From contig JAOTOL010001634.1 of the NCBI GenBank assembly GCA_034440575.1, positions 1,500,501 to 1,564,500 of the forward strand: a stretch of 64,000 nt of DNA. The letters run 5' to 3'. The stretch comes from Imbricaverruca yamaguchii (Eukaryota > Arthropoda > Thecostraca > Neoverrucidae). This document shows, one piece after another, positions 34,293 to 45,994 of this stretch (position 1 is the stretch's first letter; every line of letters starts with the position of its first letter). Below the pieces are notes generated by a model. It saw only the letters and a program-made list of their open reading frames with translations. It searched no databases and was not told where the DNA came from. Position numbers and translations under genes: made by a program.

Positions 34293-35395
34293 TGAGTGGC
34301 GTGAGGGTCTACATATGGGTGGCGTGAGGGTCTACAGATGGGTGGCATGAGGGTCTACAGATGAGTGGCATGAGGGTCTACAGCTGGGTGGCGTGAGGGT
34401 CTACATTTGGGTGGCTTGAAGATCTACATATGGATGGCGTGATGGTCTACATATGAGTAGCGTGAGGGTCTATATATTGGTGACGTGAGGGTCAACAGAT
34501 GGGTTGCGTGAGGGTTTTCAGTTGGTTGCGCAATGGTCTATGGATGGATGGCGTGATGGTCTACGGGCGGGTGGTGCGACGAATGGTGTGAGGGTTTTTT
34601 GACAGATGGTGTGATGGTCTGTGGACGGATGGTGTGAGGGTCTGTGGACGGGTGGCTGAGGGTCTGTGAACGGATGGTGTGAGGGTCTGTGGACGGATGG
34701 TGTGAGGGTCTGTGGACGGATGGTGTGAGGGTCTGTGGATCGATGGTGTGAGGGTCTATGGACGGATGGTTTGAGGGTCCGTGGACGGATGGTGTGAGGG
34801 TCTGTGGATCGATGGTGTGAGGGTCTGTGGACGGATTGTGTGAGGGTCTATGGAAGGATGGTTTGAGGGTCCGTGGACGAATGGTGTGAGGGTCTGTGGA
34901 CGGATGGTGTGAGGGTCTGTGGACGAATGGTGTGAGGGTCTATGGACGGATCGTGTGAGGGTCTATGGACGGATGGTTTGAGGGTCTGTGGATGGATGGT
35001 GTGAGGGTCCGTGGATGCATGGTGTGAGGGTCTATGGACGGATGGTGTGAGGGTCTATGGACGGATGGTGTGAGGGTCTGTGGATGGATGGTGTGAGAGT
35101 CCGTGGATGGATGGTGTGAGGGTCTATGGACGGATGGTATGATGAGGCTCTATGGACGATTGGTGTGAGGGTCTGTGGACGGATGGTGTGAGGGTCTGTG
35201 GATCAATGGTGTGGGGGTCTGTGGACGGATGGTATGAGGGTCTGTGGACGGATGGTTTGAGGGTCCGTGGACGGATGGTGTGAGGGTCCGTGGACGGATG
35301 GTGTGAGGGTCCGTGGACGGATGGTGTGAAGGTCCGTGGACGGATGGTGTGATGATCTGTGGGCGGGGTGGCCTGAGGATCTGTGGACGGGTGAT
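34293..35395 (+). repeat. 23-bp minisatellite (1.1 kb)
   Basis: Roughly 48 units of GGTGTGAGGGTCTGTGGACG plus GAT. The centre is most homogeneous (period 23). The left part (34293-34560) is diverged (GGTGGCGTGAGGGTCTACAT). STDPHTIRP-like minus-strand ORFs are artefacts. Confidence 0.95.
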
Positions 35396-35920
35396 TGAGC
35401 TTCTGCGACAGTCCAGCCACCAAGCCGCCGCCGGGTAGCGTGAGTGCCTGAGGTAGGCGAGCGTGGGACACGGCTACCAGCTGGCACGAGGTATTGTGGG
35501 ACGCTAATAGCCCGAAGTTATGGGGTGCGTAGGCAAAGAATGAAACCACATCGCACGCCGTATGGCCTCTGCCAGCCGCTTCACTGTACGCCTTATATTG
35601 CCGAGTCACATTCATTAGTCAACCATAATTGTTGCCGTATGGCTTTGGTGATGACGGGTGTTTGCAAACGTAAATGTTGCAGGCGGGTCGAGTTGATTTC
35701 ACCTCGCGACCACCAACATGTCTTTCAACAATTAATTGTCCTGCTGCTCGTTCACGTGCCCTGGATGTACGACAATGCCAGCACCCTTCTGTAGTGGGCC
35801 GCCTTTGGACGCCGTGCCAGTCGAATGTTTTCGGCTTCGACTGCACTGCCATGCAGCAGTGCAGGCAGTGCAGGCTTAGTCCGCGAGACGATGGCCGGAC
35901 TAGACTGCATCTGACTATCC
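35396..35920. other. Spacer before exon 2 array, nothing recognised
   Basis: Unique sequence; no exon-like segment seen. Confidence 0.55.
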
Positions 35921-36137
35921 CCGCGCTATGCTGCAGGATGGTCTGACTGACAGCCTTCCTGTGCTGCAGCAGGGTCTGACTGGCCCCCGTCCTGTTCTGC
36001 AGCAGGGCCTGGCGAGCAGCCGCCCAGCGTTGCGGGAGAATCTGACTGTCCCCGCCCAGTGTTGCAAGAGGGTCTGACTGGCCCCCTTCCTGTGTTGCAA
36101 GAGGGTTTTATTGACCCCGTCCCGTGTTACAGGAGGG
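35921..36137 (+). repeat. 33-bp array that contains the exon 2 splice acceptor
   Basis: Units of 32-33 bp with the phrase GAGGGTCTGACTGGCCCCC followed by TTCCTGTGTTGCAG begin their GTCTGACTG word at 35941, 35974, 36007 (degenerate), 36040, 36072 and 36105 (degenerate). The seventh is the exon 2 boundary itself, GTGTTACAG|GAGGGTCGAACC. Decoy acceptor-like AGs end at 35936, 35969, 36002, 36068 and 36101; in one unit (near 36035) the CAG has mutated to CGGG. Confidence 0.88.
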
Positions 36138-36231
36138 TCGAACCGCTCTCCACCTGGCCAGTGCCGGTGGTCACGCCGAGGTGGCCGCCGCTCTGCTCAG
36201 TGCCGGCTGCGACGCCAACTGTCCGGAAAAG
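36133..36231 (+). CDS. ANKRD6: Exon 2 of Diversin/Diego-like protein: one ankyrin repeat
   Basis: Exactly 33 codons, opening EGRTALHLASAGGHAEV and closing AGCDANCPEK, form a textbook ankyrin repeat. The TALHLA first helix, GH turn, VAAALLSAG second helix and C-DAN beta-turn are all present. The acceptor is GTGTTACAG and the donor AAAAG|GTGAGA; both boundaries are phase 0 and join in frame to exon 1 (..TTDA) and exon 3 (SGHT..). The AGCD sequence before the turn is the same as in the second Diversin ankyrin repeat as I recall it. The exon is preceded by the acceptor-bearing array and followed within 200 bp by a 45-bp array. Ankyrin identity is very sure; family assignment is moderately sure. 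Confidence 0.85.
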
Positions 36232-36423
36232 GTGAGACGACGCGTCTCGGCTGGGTGACGTCACCGACGTCACACCTGGCCGCCCCGGGCGGCCCGCGTT
36301 ACTGCTCGTGGCCGGACGAAAAACGCGGCATGTTCGCCGCCACTGCACTGCTATTGTCGACAGCGCTCGTGCAAAAACTGGGCCGATGGCTAGTCATTAG
36401 TTGATTAGCCGGCGCGAGATCCC

Positions 36424-36690
36424 CTTGACTACCAGTCTCCAGCTTTGCAGCTTCGTGGTGGCAGACTGCGTGACTGCCGGTCTCCGACTCCGTGGCTCTG
36501 TAGTGGCAGACTGCCTGACTGCCAGTCTCCGACTCCGTAGCTCTGTAGTGGCAGACTGCCTGACTGCCAGTCTCCGACTCCGTAGCTCTGTAGTGGCAGA
36601 CTGCCTGACTGCCAGTCTCCGACTCCGTGGCTGTGTAGTGGCAGACTGCCTGACTGCCAGTCTCAGGTTCTGTGGTTCTGTGGCTATGTG
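36424..36690 (+). repeat. 45-bp minisatellite, five copies
   Basis: GTGGCAGACTGCCTGACTGC starts at 36458, 36503, 36548, 36593 and 36638, exactly every 45 bp. It continues into a degenerate GTGGCTCTGTGG tail. Confidence 0.95.
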
Positions 36691-38433
36691 GCGCTGTGGC
36701 TCTGTGGATTTGTGGTTCTGCCACGGCGACCAAGGCATCGAGACGACAGGCGCGTTCAACGCTCAGCGTCTTCAGGCAAATGTTTATCTACAAGATGCAC
36801 ATTTTTCACTTTTCAAGATGTATGTCTTCCAGAAGATACTGACCTGCTCGATTTCTCACTCGATTTATGGTGATAATTTTTAGCCGACGCCTCCATGATC
36901 AGGTATTTTCATTACTGGGTATAAATTGGTTTTCGCGATAAATTTAGCGATCGTCTAAATCGGCGAAGAGGATGTTGGTTGCGTTTTATGTGCTTTTATA
37001 TGTATCTAAATCCAGAGATGCATAGATAGACAATACACTGACCCCGATGTACGCCAGTCGCCGAAAATTAGTCCACTTGTATCCTTGAGCCCGGTTGAGA
37101 CAAATTAGTTATGAAACAAGGTAGCCGCTTTATCGTAAATCAGCTCGTTTGCGCGCTACGCTAATGTGGTCCATTGTTTGTTGACAAGTAATGGACCAAA
37201 ACGGACAGATAAGACGGTTCGTTGGCCTTATCGTGCCAGGTTTTGCTTCCATCAAGCTTATTCTTGCTAAGTTTTACCGCAATGGTGCCATTGAAGCTCG
37301 CAGCTATCAGCAATCATAGAATAATTAAACCCTTTCAGAGTCTCTGGTGGAGCCGGCGCAAGCCGTCCCTAAGCACAAAAACCACGGGCTAGATGAAAGA
37401 ATACCGGCGAGACCGCCCTGGCGGTCTCAGTTCATTAATTACTGAGGGTTGCCTGTTTTTGCCGCGGTGACCCTTGTCTGGCGCTACGGGCAACGCCGTT
37501 TTTGTCGTAGGCTACTCCATTTTTAACAACTTGGGTTGCATCCCGCCATGGCCGTCCTTTGTTGCATTTTTATACCTTATGGAATATGGGGAGGTTTGGA
37601 ACTCTCGTCTCATGCCCAGCAAAAACACACGAATTCAAGTGGGCTTGAGTAAACATTGACTTCCGTACGATGTGACGAGAGGGAAAGCTACGGCAGCTGT
37701 AGGAAAAGGAGAACTCTTCTCTTTTCCCTCAAGGTCAATTATTCTCTCGTTTTTATTATTTGCAGTTAATCGGAGCAACGTATGCCACATCTTGCAACAT
37801 TATCCTTCCCCCACTTTCCGTCCAAATACATGTTGGAAAAGGCTAGTACAAATGCAATGTGGCCGTAATTTGAACGGAAATCGATGGTTCTGTATGCCAC
37901 ATGTTTGCAGGTATATAACATTTTCTTGTTGTGGCCATGCATGGTGCCACGTGACTGGGCTGTTGAATATATTTCAAAGTTGTACGAAGGCACTCCCCTA
38001 GGTTTATCTGAACACTCAACCGACAAAATTACCTCATTTAAATTTCAATATATAGTTATGGATTTCGGATGTCTGACAGGTGCAGTGGTTTCGATAGGAT
38101 AATATTAAGGTCAAGCTTACCTTCAGGTGCAAATCACTCAACCATGTGATTCGGCTTAGTGTTCACGTTTGTCTAGAATGCCAAAAAGGTGCTAATAATA
38201 CATGCAGAAGAATTGAATAAACTGCAATTAAATACACTATATACGAAAATAAAATAAAATGGAAGTATGAAAACACAAATCTTGCTCATTTTCCCATCTA
38301 CATTGACGCATTGGCTTCAGGGAGCCTGCAAAGCCTCATTTTAAGGGAAGCAGATTACTACTGCGTCATGCGTGATGCCTAGGGCATGATGATCCGAGTA
38401 AGATTCCATTGGCATGGGTGTAACCACGGTTTC
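36691..38433. other. AT-rich intronic spacer
   Basis: No exon recognised. A perfect 9-bp hairpin (GAGACCGCC-CT-GGCGGTCTC) lies at 37409-37428. Confidence 0.55.
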
Positions 38434-38439
38434 GAAATT

Positions 38440-38452
38440 GGGGGGGGGGGGG
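38440..38452 (+). repeat. G homopolymer (13 nt)
   Basis: Uninterrupted run of G. Confidence 0.95.
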
Positions 38453-38935
38453 AGACGAGAGGCGCGAGAAGCTTTGGCATGATAGATGGGTAGGATAGCT
38501 CCCCCCAGCCAAAAAAGAATCCTTGGCTTTCAGCCATTTAATTTTCGATGCCTGGTTATCAGATTTATCATTGTTAAAAATGATCTTTTGGGGATAAAAC
38601 GTTCCGCCAAAATTAGTAAGTTGCACACATTATCACTGCCTAAGAACATCTAGCTTTATATCGCATGTGCTAGTCCAGGATTTTGCAATCACCACAGAGC
38701 AATGCTGTAAGTACGCTAAGCGTTGCCCCTTTGTAGCAGTAAAAACAAGAAAATATTGGATGATGGTTTTATTACCTTTACCTTTCCCATGGTTTCCTGT
38801 TTTACGGGGATATATTTCAATGCAATAACCACCAGGACGGATAAAGGATGTGGCACTGAGGGCTTGTGCTCCCCCCCCAATATGGAGGGTGGTTTCCCTC
38901 CGGCAGGGAAAAGTTGTCCCTCTGAAAAGGATAAG

Positions 38936-39050
38936 ATATGTATATATGTTTATATATATATGTATGTGTGTGTATACATATGTGTATATGTGTGTATGTG
39001 TGTATGTGTGTATGTATGTATGTGTGTGTATGTGTATGGGTATATATGAA
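38936..39050 (+). repeat. TATG/TGTA microsatellite
   Basis: Alternating TATA, TGTG and TATG units over about 115 bp. The apparent tyrosine/valine-rich and histidine/threonine-rich ORFs are artefacts. Confidence 0.95.
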
Positions 39051-40240
39051 AGAATACTGTGACACAAAAATGAAAACATAACAACCGCCAAATTAAGAAG
39101 ACCTCAAATTATTAAGTCGTTCAAGATTTGTTCTCCGACATCAGATTTCAATCTCCCTTGATAGTGCACACAACTCATGTTACTGTGACTTATGTTTGGG
39201 CATGCTATTGTGACAGCTTTCAGCTCCCAATCAGAACTGGAATGTGCAGTGTAGAGTGGCACAACAGGAAGCACCGTTCCTCTTCACGACATCGCAGGGA
39301 ATGACCGGGGCAGCTTCATTTTTTACGGAGGGTGTGTAATTGGTGTTCCGAAAGGCACCGAAAGCCGGAAGGCGCACCACCGTACATTTCGTGAGTTATT
39401 CGAAAATAGAGACGGTGGTTATAGCCCCTACCTGATCAATTGCATGCTAAGAAACATCATTTACGAGCTGTACGTTCATTAGTTAGATTCACTGATTAAC
39501 TGTCGATTTCACCGATAATTACCGGCAAAGCTTTCAACAAACAAAAATGTTGAAGGAAGAGATGCATTACCGTCGGAGACTATATGTTGAACGATTTTCC
39601 CACAATTTATAATATTATATTTATACATTTCTGGAGACACTGCTGAAGATTGGATGGGCTTGGTCTCCTACAGGTGCATCGGTGATACATGCCTTATATG
39701 TCACAGTTCCTCAGGTAGTAAATTATCATCCAATCCAGAACTCGCAGTCCAGCATACATGCTGTCCGCGCTCATACGCTCGGTCGCCTTGGTCCACTGTG
39801 GCACGATAAGTAGTCAGCTTTCCGGCCGTCTGCATGCATTCCATCGCCTTGGCCCGCTGCGGCACGACCACTGGCAGAGCTACCGCGCCGGAGGATATCC
39901 GGCGACAGCGAATCTGTGTCGTCCTCCGATGGCGGTCATTGTGACACGTGTGCCATTGACGTCATTGGGACAGTGACACCGCGGGCTTCAGGCTTCGGGC
40001 TTCAGACTTCAGCTGGTGGACTTTCTCTGGGAAAGCCGTCAGTCAGCAGCCTCCGTCCAGAGCACTTAATCCAGACGTCTTCTCGCAGCCAGGCATGGGG
40101 CCGGACGTCCCTTTTGCCCTCGTATCTCGTCACGACCAGAGCCGCTGCCGATTCCGCCGACTGGCGGAGATAATCTAATTTTAGAGCGGCTGCGTGCCTT
40201 TGTTTATTCAGTTATTCGCCGATCCATTACGCTGCCCACC
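39051..40240. other. Intronic spacer, nothing recognised
   Basis: Unique sequence. A short internal repeat (CGCCTTGGYCCRCTGYGGCACGA) occurs at about 39784 and 39847. Confidence 0.5.
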
Positions 40241-42105
40241 CTCGATCTGATCTACAATGAAAATGAGGCGCTGCTGCCGGCGGCGGCGGCGCACCGCCCC
40301 GCATGGGGCCCGGCCCGCTGGCAAGCGCACAGAATGCCTCAACAACGGCTGGTGGTGGGCCGCCGGCACGCCTGGGCAGCCGGCGTGCTCACGCGGCGCC
40401 ACTGTGTTGGTCGGCGCCCGGCGCACGTCTCGGCCACATGCTCGCGTGTGGTGCGCGGCGTGAAAGCGGCCGAGCAGGCTGGACTGTTGGCGGCTGGGTT
40501 CTCGCCAGGGCACGCACTCCATCACTTAGTATGCAACAATGGTACCGCGCTGGCGTATTGTAGATGCTGGTTAGCGGGCATCGGCTGAACTGCTAAGCCC
40601 ACGGCTGGCTTTCTACGCGTTGGCTGCACTCGTTTCTAGATATGCTCGCGTGTAAACGGCTGCCCAAACAAATGCCACTTCTGGCCTGCAGAGCATACAC
40701 CGTGCCAATTATGTTTCGATCTGAGACCGATGCGGTCGCCGGAGCCGATACAATCTGTAATAAGGCAGCAAATTTTGGTGTGTGATAGATTGCGACTGGC
40801 CGCCGGAATAGGTCCACCGCCGGTGACTAACGACCGGGCGTGCGGGGCGGCTGCTGCTGTGGCGGCGGCGGCGGCAGCGGCGGCGGCTGTCCGCCAGACG
40901 CCTTCCCTCGGCCAGCCCGCTGGACTGGGCCGCGTCAGTTCTAACGAATCGTGATATATCGGTGAGTATAATTGTGTAGAAAGTCGGGCGATCCATTTTA
41001 AATTATAATTGTAGAGAGATAAATCTGACGATTATTTTCGATCGACCGGATGGTTATGAGAACCGACGCGGCGTTATCGGTCGCACAGGACGAGCACGAT
41101 CAAGAAGTCGGTCCGAAGATTACGAGTCTTGTCTGTCCTGGTGGTGGCACCAGTTGTGGCCGGTGTGATTTTGCTGTGTGCCCCCGATAAGGCGTCCTGC
41201 CTCCGCCCGCGCAGCCATGTGGAGGCGACGGTGGGAAATATCGACGGCGCACAGGCCACTAGCACGAGGCGGGCCTCTCGCGCCGGCTCGGAGACTTGGG
41301 CGTCACGCAGGGTGCTATCACCGGCGACACGGCCTGCCAACGGCAGGGAGCCGGGTTGCGGCCGGCCGACAGCGTGTGCGGTTGTCTTAATAGCTCTCGC
41401 GGCCGGCCATCTCACGACGTCGTCGCCGCTCTCGCAGTGGGGAGCGTCGTCGAAGCCGACCCAATTCATTTTCAGCCGCTCATTATGGGCGCGGTGCCGT
41501 CGCCGCCCAATGCACCGTCTCATTACTATTGGCCAACAGACGTGACTATCTGCACGTGCTCGACGCCGCCGGCACACTGGCGCGGCCGTGTCCAGAACGC
41601 AGGACTGAGCGTCAGATGGATCGGTCGTCCAATCACGGCAGCCAGCGCCGTCGCGCCAGCTGATGAATTGCGCATGTAAAGCGGCGGCGGCATATCGAGC
41701 TGCGCCGGCGTCGGCCGCTCCTCCAAACTCCGGTCGTTAGCGTGGATACGGCGACTGCCCGTCGGGCGGCCGCTGGGAAATTCATAACCAGATGGCTATC
41801 GACGAGGCACGCTGTCGGGGACCGTCGGCGGCGGCTATACGCGGCCGCGCGACGGTGCCGCCGACCGCAGCACCCGACACGTGACGTCCATCGTGGACGA
41901 CGGGGCGCCGCCGGCGACGGGCCAACCAATTTGTTCAAGCGACGCCACATCTAGAATGCAAATAGCCTGGCGGGCGGCTCTCTGGTGTCCCATGTCCAAA
42001 ACAGGCAGGTGTGGTTTCTCCACCATCGTCACACCATCTCGGCCCACCCGCGGCCACGTGTCGCGCCATCGCCGAGTGTGTGCGCGGCCGGCGTCGGACA
42101 GCTGG
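40241..42105. other. GC- and CpG-rich island inside intron 2, unexplained
   Basis: A 1.8-kb block richer in CG than its surroundings, with several overlapping open frames on both strands. It includes a GGC/GCN trinucleotide run at about 40850-40892. No frame shows a recognisable domain or a clear pair of splice sites. It could be a promoter island, an unrecognised exon cluster or old repeat. Confidence 0.35.
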
Positions 42106-42109
42106 CCTC

Positions 42110-42300
42110 TCCTGACACAGGCGGCGAACGGCTGGCCTTTTCTGATGCCGGCATCGGGTGGCCCACCTCTCTCGACACCGACGTCAGGTAGCCTGCCTTT
42201 CCTGACACCGACGTCAGGTAGCCTGCCTTTCCTGACACCGACGTCAGATAGCTCCCTGTCTTAATACCGATGTCGGACAGCGGTGTCGGACAGCCCGCCT
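42110..42300 (+). repeat. 30-bp minisatellite
   Basis: GACACCGACGTCAGGTAGCC starts at 42174, 42204 and 42234. Diverged units on both sides retain GACACCGA and GTCGGACAG. Confidence 0.88.
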
Positions 42301-42689
42301 ATTCCGACACCGACGCCTAACAAATGTTTCTAGGCATTTAGCGACAATTTGCATTGTGGTCGGCTCCGTATCAGGAGTTCCTTCGCCCCGGCACCCCACT
42401 GAGCGGCATTCAGTTGGATCGGTCCCGTACCGGTGACCATTATACCGTGCCACGGGGGCACCCTGATCCCGTCATTTTCCGCCGCCCCGGGCGGTACACT
42501 GGTGTTTCACGCTGTTCCTGTTGTGGACGGTGCTGGACGGTGCATTGCTCTCCCCATTACTCCTTGCTGTTGGTGAGACGCCAACGTACCCACTGGCCGC
42601 TGCCACGGGCGCTCCCTCGATATCCCCACCATGAATTGCCACCGAATATGCACTAATTTTCCAACTACCCGATGGCGCTACTGTAGGCT

Positions 42690-42975
42690 GATCTCCGTAT
42701 CAGCTGCTGCTATGGGCGGCACGCTCGACTGCCCATTGGCCGCCGTTGCGGGAGCATGGTGATCTCCCCACCATCTGATGCTATGAGCGGTACGCTGCAC
42801 CATTGACCACAGTGGCGGGAGCACGGTGATCTCCCCACCATCTGATGCTATGAGCGGTACGCTGCACCATTGACCACAGTGGCGGGAGCACGGTGATCTC
42901 CCCACCATCTGATGCTATGAGCGGTACGCTGCATCATTGACTACAGTGGCGGGAGCACGGTGATCTTGTCATTGC
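42690..42975 (+). repeat. 66-bp minisatellite, about four copies
   Basis: TCTGATGCTATGAGCGGTAC starts at about 42775, 42841 and 42907 (66-bp period), each followed by GCGGGAGCACGGTGATCTCC. A diverged copy starts near 42700. Confidence 0.92.
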
Positions 42976-43194
42976 CCCTCACCACAGATGTCGCTGCCAA
43001 TAACCGCCACCAAAGGCGGTGCGGCAGCGTCGCCATTGTTCTTATCGATGGTCTGACCATATCCACCAACGACACCGACTCGCCGGCTTGTCGAGCGGGT
43101 TTTCCACCAGCCGGTGTCGTCGAAGGGAAGCCGTGCTCTGGGCGCTGTGCGGAACTGGTCCGTGTGCACCGGCGCCGACCCGGCGGTGCTGTGG

Positions 43195-43640
43195 CGGCCG
43201 GGTGTGCTACGTACTACGTCCGGGTGTGCTACACGCTACGGCATGGTGTGCTACGTGCGACGTCCGGGTGTGCTACGCGACACGGCCGGATGAGCTATAT
43301 GTGACGTCTGGGTGTCCTCCGTGCTACAGTATGGTGTGCTACGTGCGACCTTCAGGTGTGCTACGTGCTGCGGTATGGTGTGCTACGTGCGACGTCCGGG
43401 TGTGCTAATTGCGTCGTCCGAATGTGCTTCGTGCTGCGGCAGGGTGTGCTACGTCCTACAGTGTACTATGTGCTACAGTCAGATGTGCTACGTGCGACGT
43501 CCGGGTGTGCTACTTGCGACGTCCGGATGTGCTTCGTGCTGCGGCAGGGTGTGCTACGTCCTACAGTGTACTATGTGCTACAGTCAGATGTGCTACGTGC
43601 TACGTCAGGCTGTGCTACGTGTGACGGCGGCTCTGGCGCA
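43195..43640 (+). repeat. Imperfect 22-25-bp minisatellite
   Basis: GTGTGCTACGTGCGACGTCC and variants (GTGCTTCGTGCTGCGGCAGG, GTACTATGTGCTACAGTCAG) recur about 20 times. A 135-bp block starting TGCTTCGTGCTGCGGCAGGG is duplicated at about 43424 and 43529. Confidence 0.9.
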
Positions 43641-44414
43641 GGCCGGGTTGCCATGGCCGTTATCAGCGTCGGCCGGCGGAACAGCCAGGAAGTGCCGAGC
43701 GAGTAGCCGGACCTGGCGCAGCTCCTCTGTGTGCCGGCCTTTGTGCGGCTGTGAATATTGGCAGCACATGATGTATTGGCAGAAGCGGTCACGAGTTTGA
43801 GGTCGGATGTTGACCTACTCACATGGTGATGAATAGTTCGCTGCCGAAAGAACTTGATGCCCCACACACTGTGCCAACAGCGTAGTGTCATTCTCTTCGG
43901 TTCCATGGTGCGGTTAAGCACTGCCAAGTTGACGTTTTGACGTCCCACGATTGCCATCTATCCTGTGATAGACGCACGCCACCTGTGATTCTTGAGGCCG
44001 TAAATCATGTCAGCGGCCGACATATCACTTGTTGTTGGGCCTCAACAGTGTTGTCGTATGCATATCACGATGTATTCAGCTCACGCTTTTCTAACTTCAG
44101 TAGCCATTTTGGGTGGACAGGTTCGTGTTTGAAACACGTCAACGTCTCGCTTGTGACATGACCAATTGAGCTTGCTAAATTACCTTACTATGGAAGCAGT
44201 TCTTGTTGCCTTCCTATTGTCTCCTGTGTTGTCATTATGGCGACACGTGCGGCTGAAGTCGGTAATTACCTATGGCTACTTCCTGAGGCATATCGGTTGA
44301 TTTATGCCATCATTAATCAGACTGTCAAGATAGTCGTATTGTCTGATGATTCGAACTCGTTCCCTCACGAGAAACTTGAGAATGAGAAAGTGTAAAATGA
44401 TGCTCATAGTAGAA
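43641..44414. other. Intronic spacer, nothing recognised
   Basis: Unique sequence; no exon-like segment identified. Confidence 0.55.
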
Positions 44415-44714
44415 CTGAGGCCAGTTTCACTAACATCACAAGCTGTGTATTCACACTGAATTTGGTGTGAATACACCTTTAGGTAATGCTCTTGAATTAT
44501 ATTTAATTGAATGACATATATTTCCTTAATTATATTTCATCTTGTTTAGTACTTAAGTCACCAACAGCTGAATGACAGTCAGCTCCTGGTGACTTAAATA
44601 TCTTGTTAATATAAAGAAATTGTTGGGGGTAATACTTGAAGATTACCTAAAGGTGTATTCACACCAAATTCAGCGTGAATACACTGCTTGTGATGTAAGC
44701 GAAATTAGCCTCTG
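44415..44714. mobile_element. MITE with 70-bp terminal inverted repeats and three hairpins
   Basis: The ends pair over about 70 bp: CTGAGGCCAGTTTCACTAAC on the left, and on the right, reversed, CAGAGGCTAATTTCGCTTAC; both continue through ACATCACAAGC and TGAATTTGGTGTGAATACAC. Each arm is itself a perfect 12-bp hairpin (GTGTATTCACAC / GTGTGAATACAC on the left; one mismatch on the right). The middle holds a third hairpin, TTAAGTCACCA (44553-44563) with TGGTGACTTAA (44587-44597). It encodes no protein. No convincing target-site duplication is visible. Confidence 0.9.
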
Positions 44715-45425
44715 TTTGTTATCCTATGCATTTTGTAATTATAAACGTGCCGTGCGATGACAGCTCGCGTCGACGAATTATTTTTCGTTATAATAATTTT
44801 CCTCTTTCCATCAATGAATGCAGCCTTCTAATCCATGCATGAGTTCACTAAAAAAAAACTACGCTCACTTTAGATTTCATCCTCTAAATTGCATTTTTCC
44901 TATCGGTTTTAGTGGTTTGCGTCCTCGGCACGTATGTACACCAGTTCCAGCGCGAGCCTGTGTGTATTCCCGAGTGGGAGCCCTTTAGCGAGTTTAGCCC
45001 TAATGAAACGTTTGTTGGAGCATCACTATTGCCAGCGCACGGCACTCATCGTCTCATCGACCACTAGCTCCAACTGCATTGGGTCTGCCTGGTCCATTCG
45101 AGTATGTCTGTGATAGCATGTTTTTAAATACGTCATTAGAACAATGAAGAAGAAAGCGGTTAATTTGAGGTGGGAATTTACGGACATCTTTGCAACGCCA
45201 GCACGTGCAAGCCCGTTAATCCTTCGGCTTTCGGATGACGGCCGTGGCTAAAGTCGCAGACGGCAGCCGGTTATTTTTCAGTTAGGGATGCCGGCGTGGT
45301 TGCATCATAGCTCCAAGACACGATAATTGGAAAACCCTAACAGAAGCCCCATCCGAAGTGCAGTCCTGATGAGAAAGCCAGCCGCATGGTTTCTATTACC
45401 ACCACTGACCGTGCAGACCGTCCGT
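44715..45425. other. Intronic spacer, nothing recognised
   Basis: Unique AT-moderate sequence. Confidence 0.55.
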
Positions 45426-45427
45426 AG

Positions 45428-45765
45428 TGGCGGGGTCAGTTGAGACGGGGTCCAGCTCGGTACGGTCAGTTGCGGCGGGATCCAACTCGGGACGGTCAGT
45501 TGCGGCGGGATCCAGCTCGGTACGGTCAGTTGCGGCGGGATCCAGCTCGGTGCGGTCAGTTGCGGCGGGATCCAGCTCGGTACGGTCAGTTGCGGCGGGA
45601 TCCAACTCGGTACGGTCAGTTGCGGCGGGATCCAGCTCGGTGCAGTCAGTTGTGGCGGGGGTCCAGCTCGGGACGGTCAGTTCAGAGGGGATCCAGCTCG
45701 GGACGGTCAGTTGAGAAGGGATCCAGCTCGGCACGGTCAGTGTGAAGGTATCCAGCTCGATACGG
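45428..45765 (+). repeat. 30-bp minisatellite, eleven copies
   Basis: GGGATCCAGCTCGGTACGGT followed by CAGTTGCGGC recurs every 30 bp from about 45448. Edge units are diverged (GGGGTCCAGCTCGGGACGGT). Because 30 is a multiple of three, regular ORFs appear on both strands (SSVRSVAAG, ATDRTELDP); they are artefacts. Confidence 0.96.
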
Positions 45766-45994
45766 TCGTAAAAGTCGCCGTGCAGCCTTCGTAGCGGCTT
45801 CGCTAATTGACTCTGTCAATACATGAGTGCGTTGTGCGGTGGGACGACCGGTAAAAACGGCGAGACTTGCGGTGTGCCGGCCATTTTTCCCGCTGCAGGC
45901 AGGTGGCGAGTGACAGCGGTAAAAATGCACGCGCAGCGCCGCCGACCGGTTTATATCCCGCTGGCTGGTCTCAGTGCCAGGCTGACTGTGTGGA

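Larger units (their letters stand above)
19573..36132 (+). other. Intron 1 of the ankyrin gene (16,560 nt)
   Basis: Bounded by GTGAGT at 19573 and GTGTTACAG at 36132; both sites are phase 0. It contains many tandem arrays, a SINE, foldback elements and dispersed repeats, listed separately. No further exon was recognised in it. Confidence 0.65.

Noticed and set aside
38633..39091. ORFs with histidine/threonine or tyrosine/valine repeats
   Set aside because: Translation of the TATG/TGTA microsatellite.
41380..41470. Possible extra ankyrin repeat (SHDVVAALAVGSVVEAD)
   Set aside because: Lacks the TPLHLA helix and the splice sites; similarity is limited to a few residues.
41129..41545. Frame starting with a signal-peptide-like hydrophobic stretch (VLVVAPVVAGVILL)
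   Set aside because: The start codon is TTG, the frame loses protein character after 25 residues, and no splice donor in frame was convincing.
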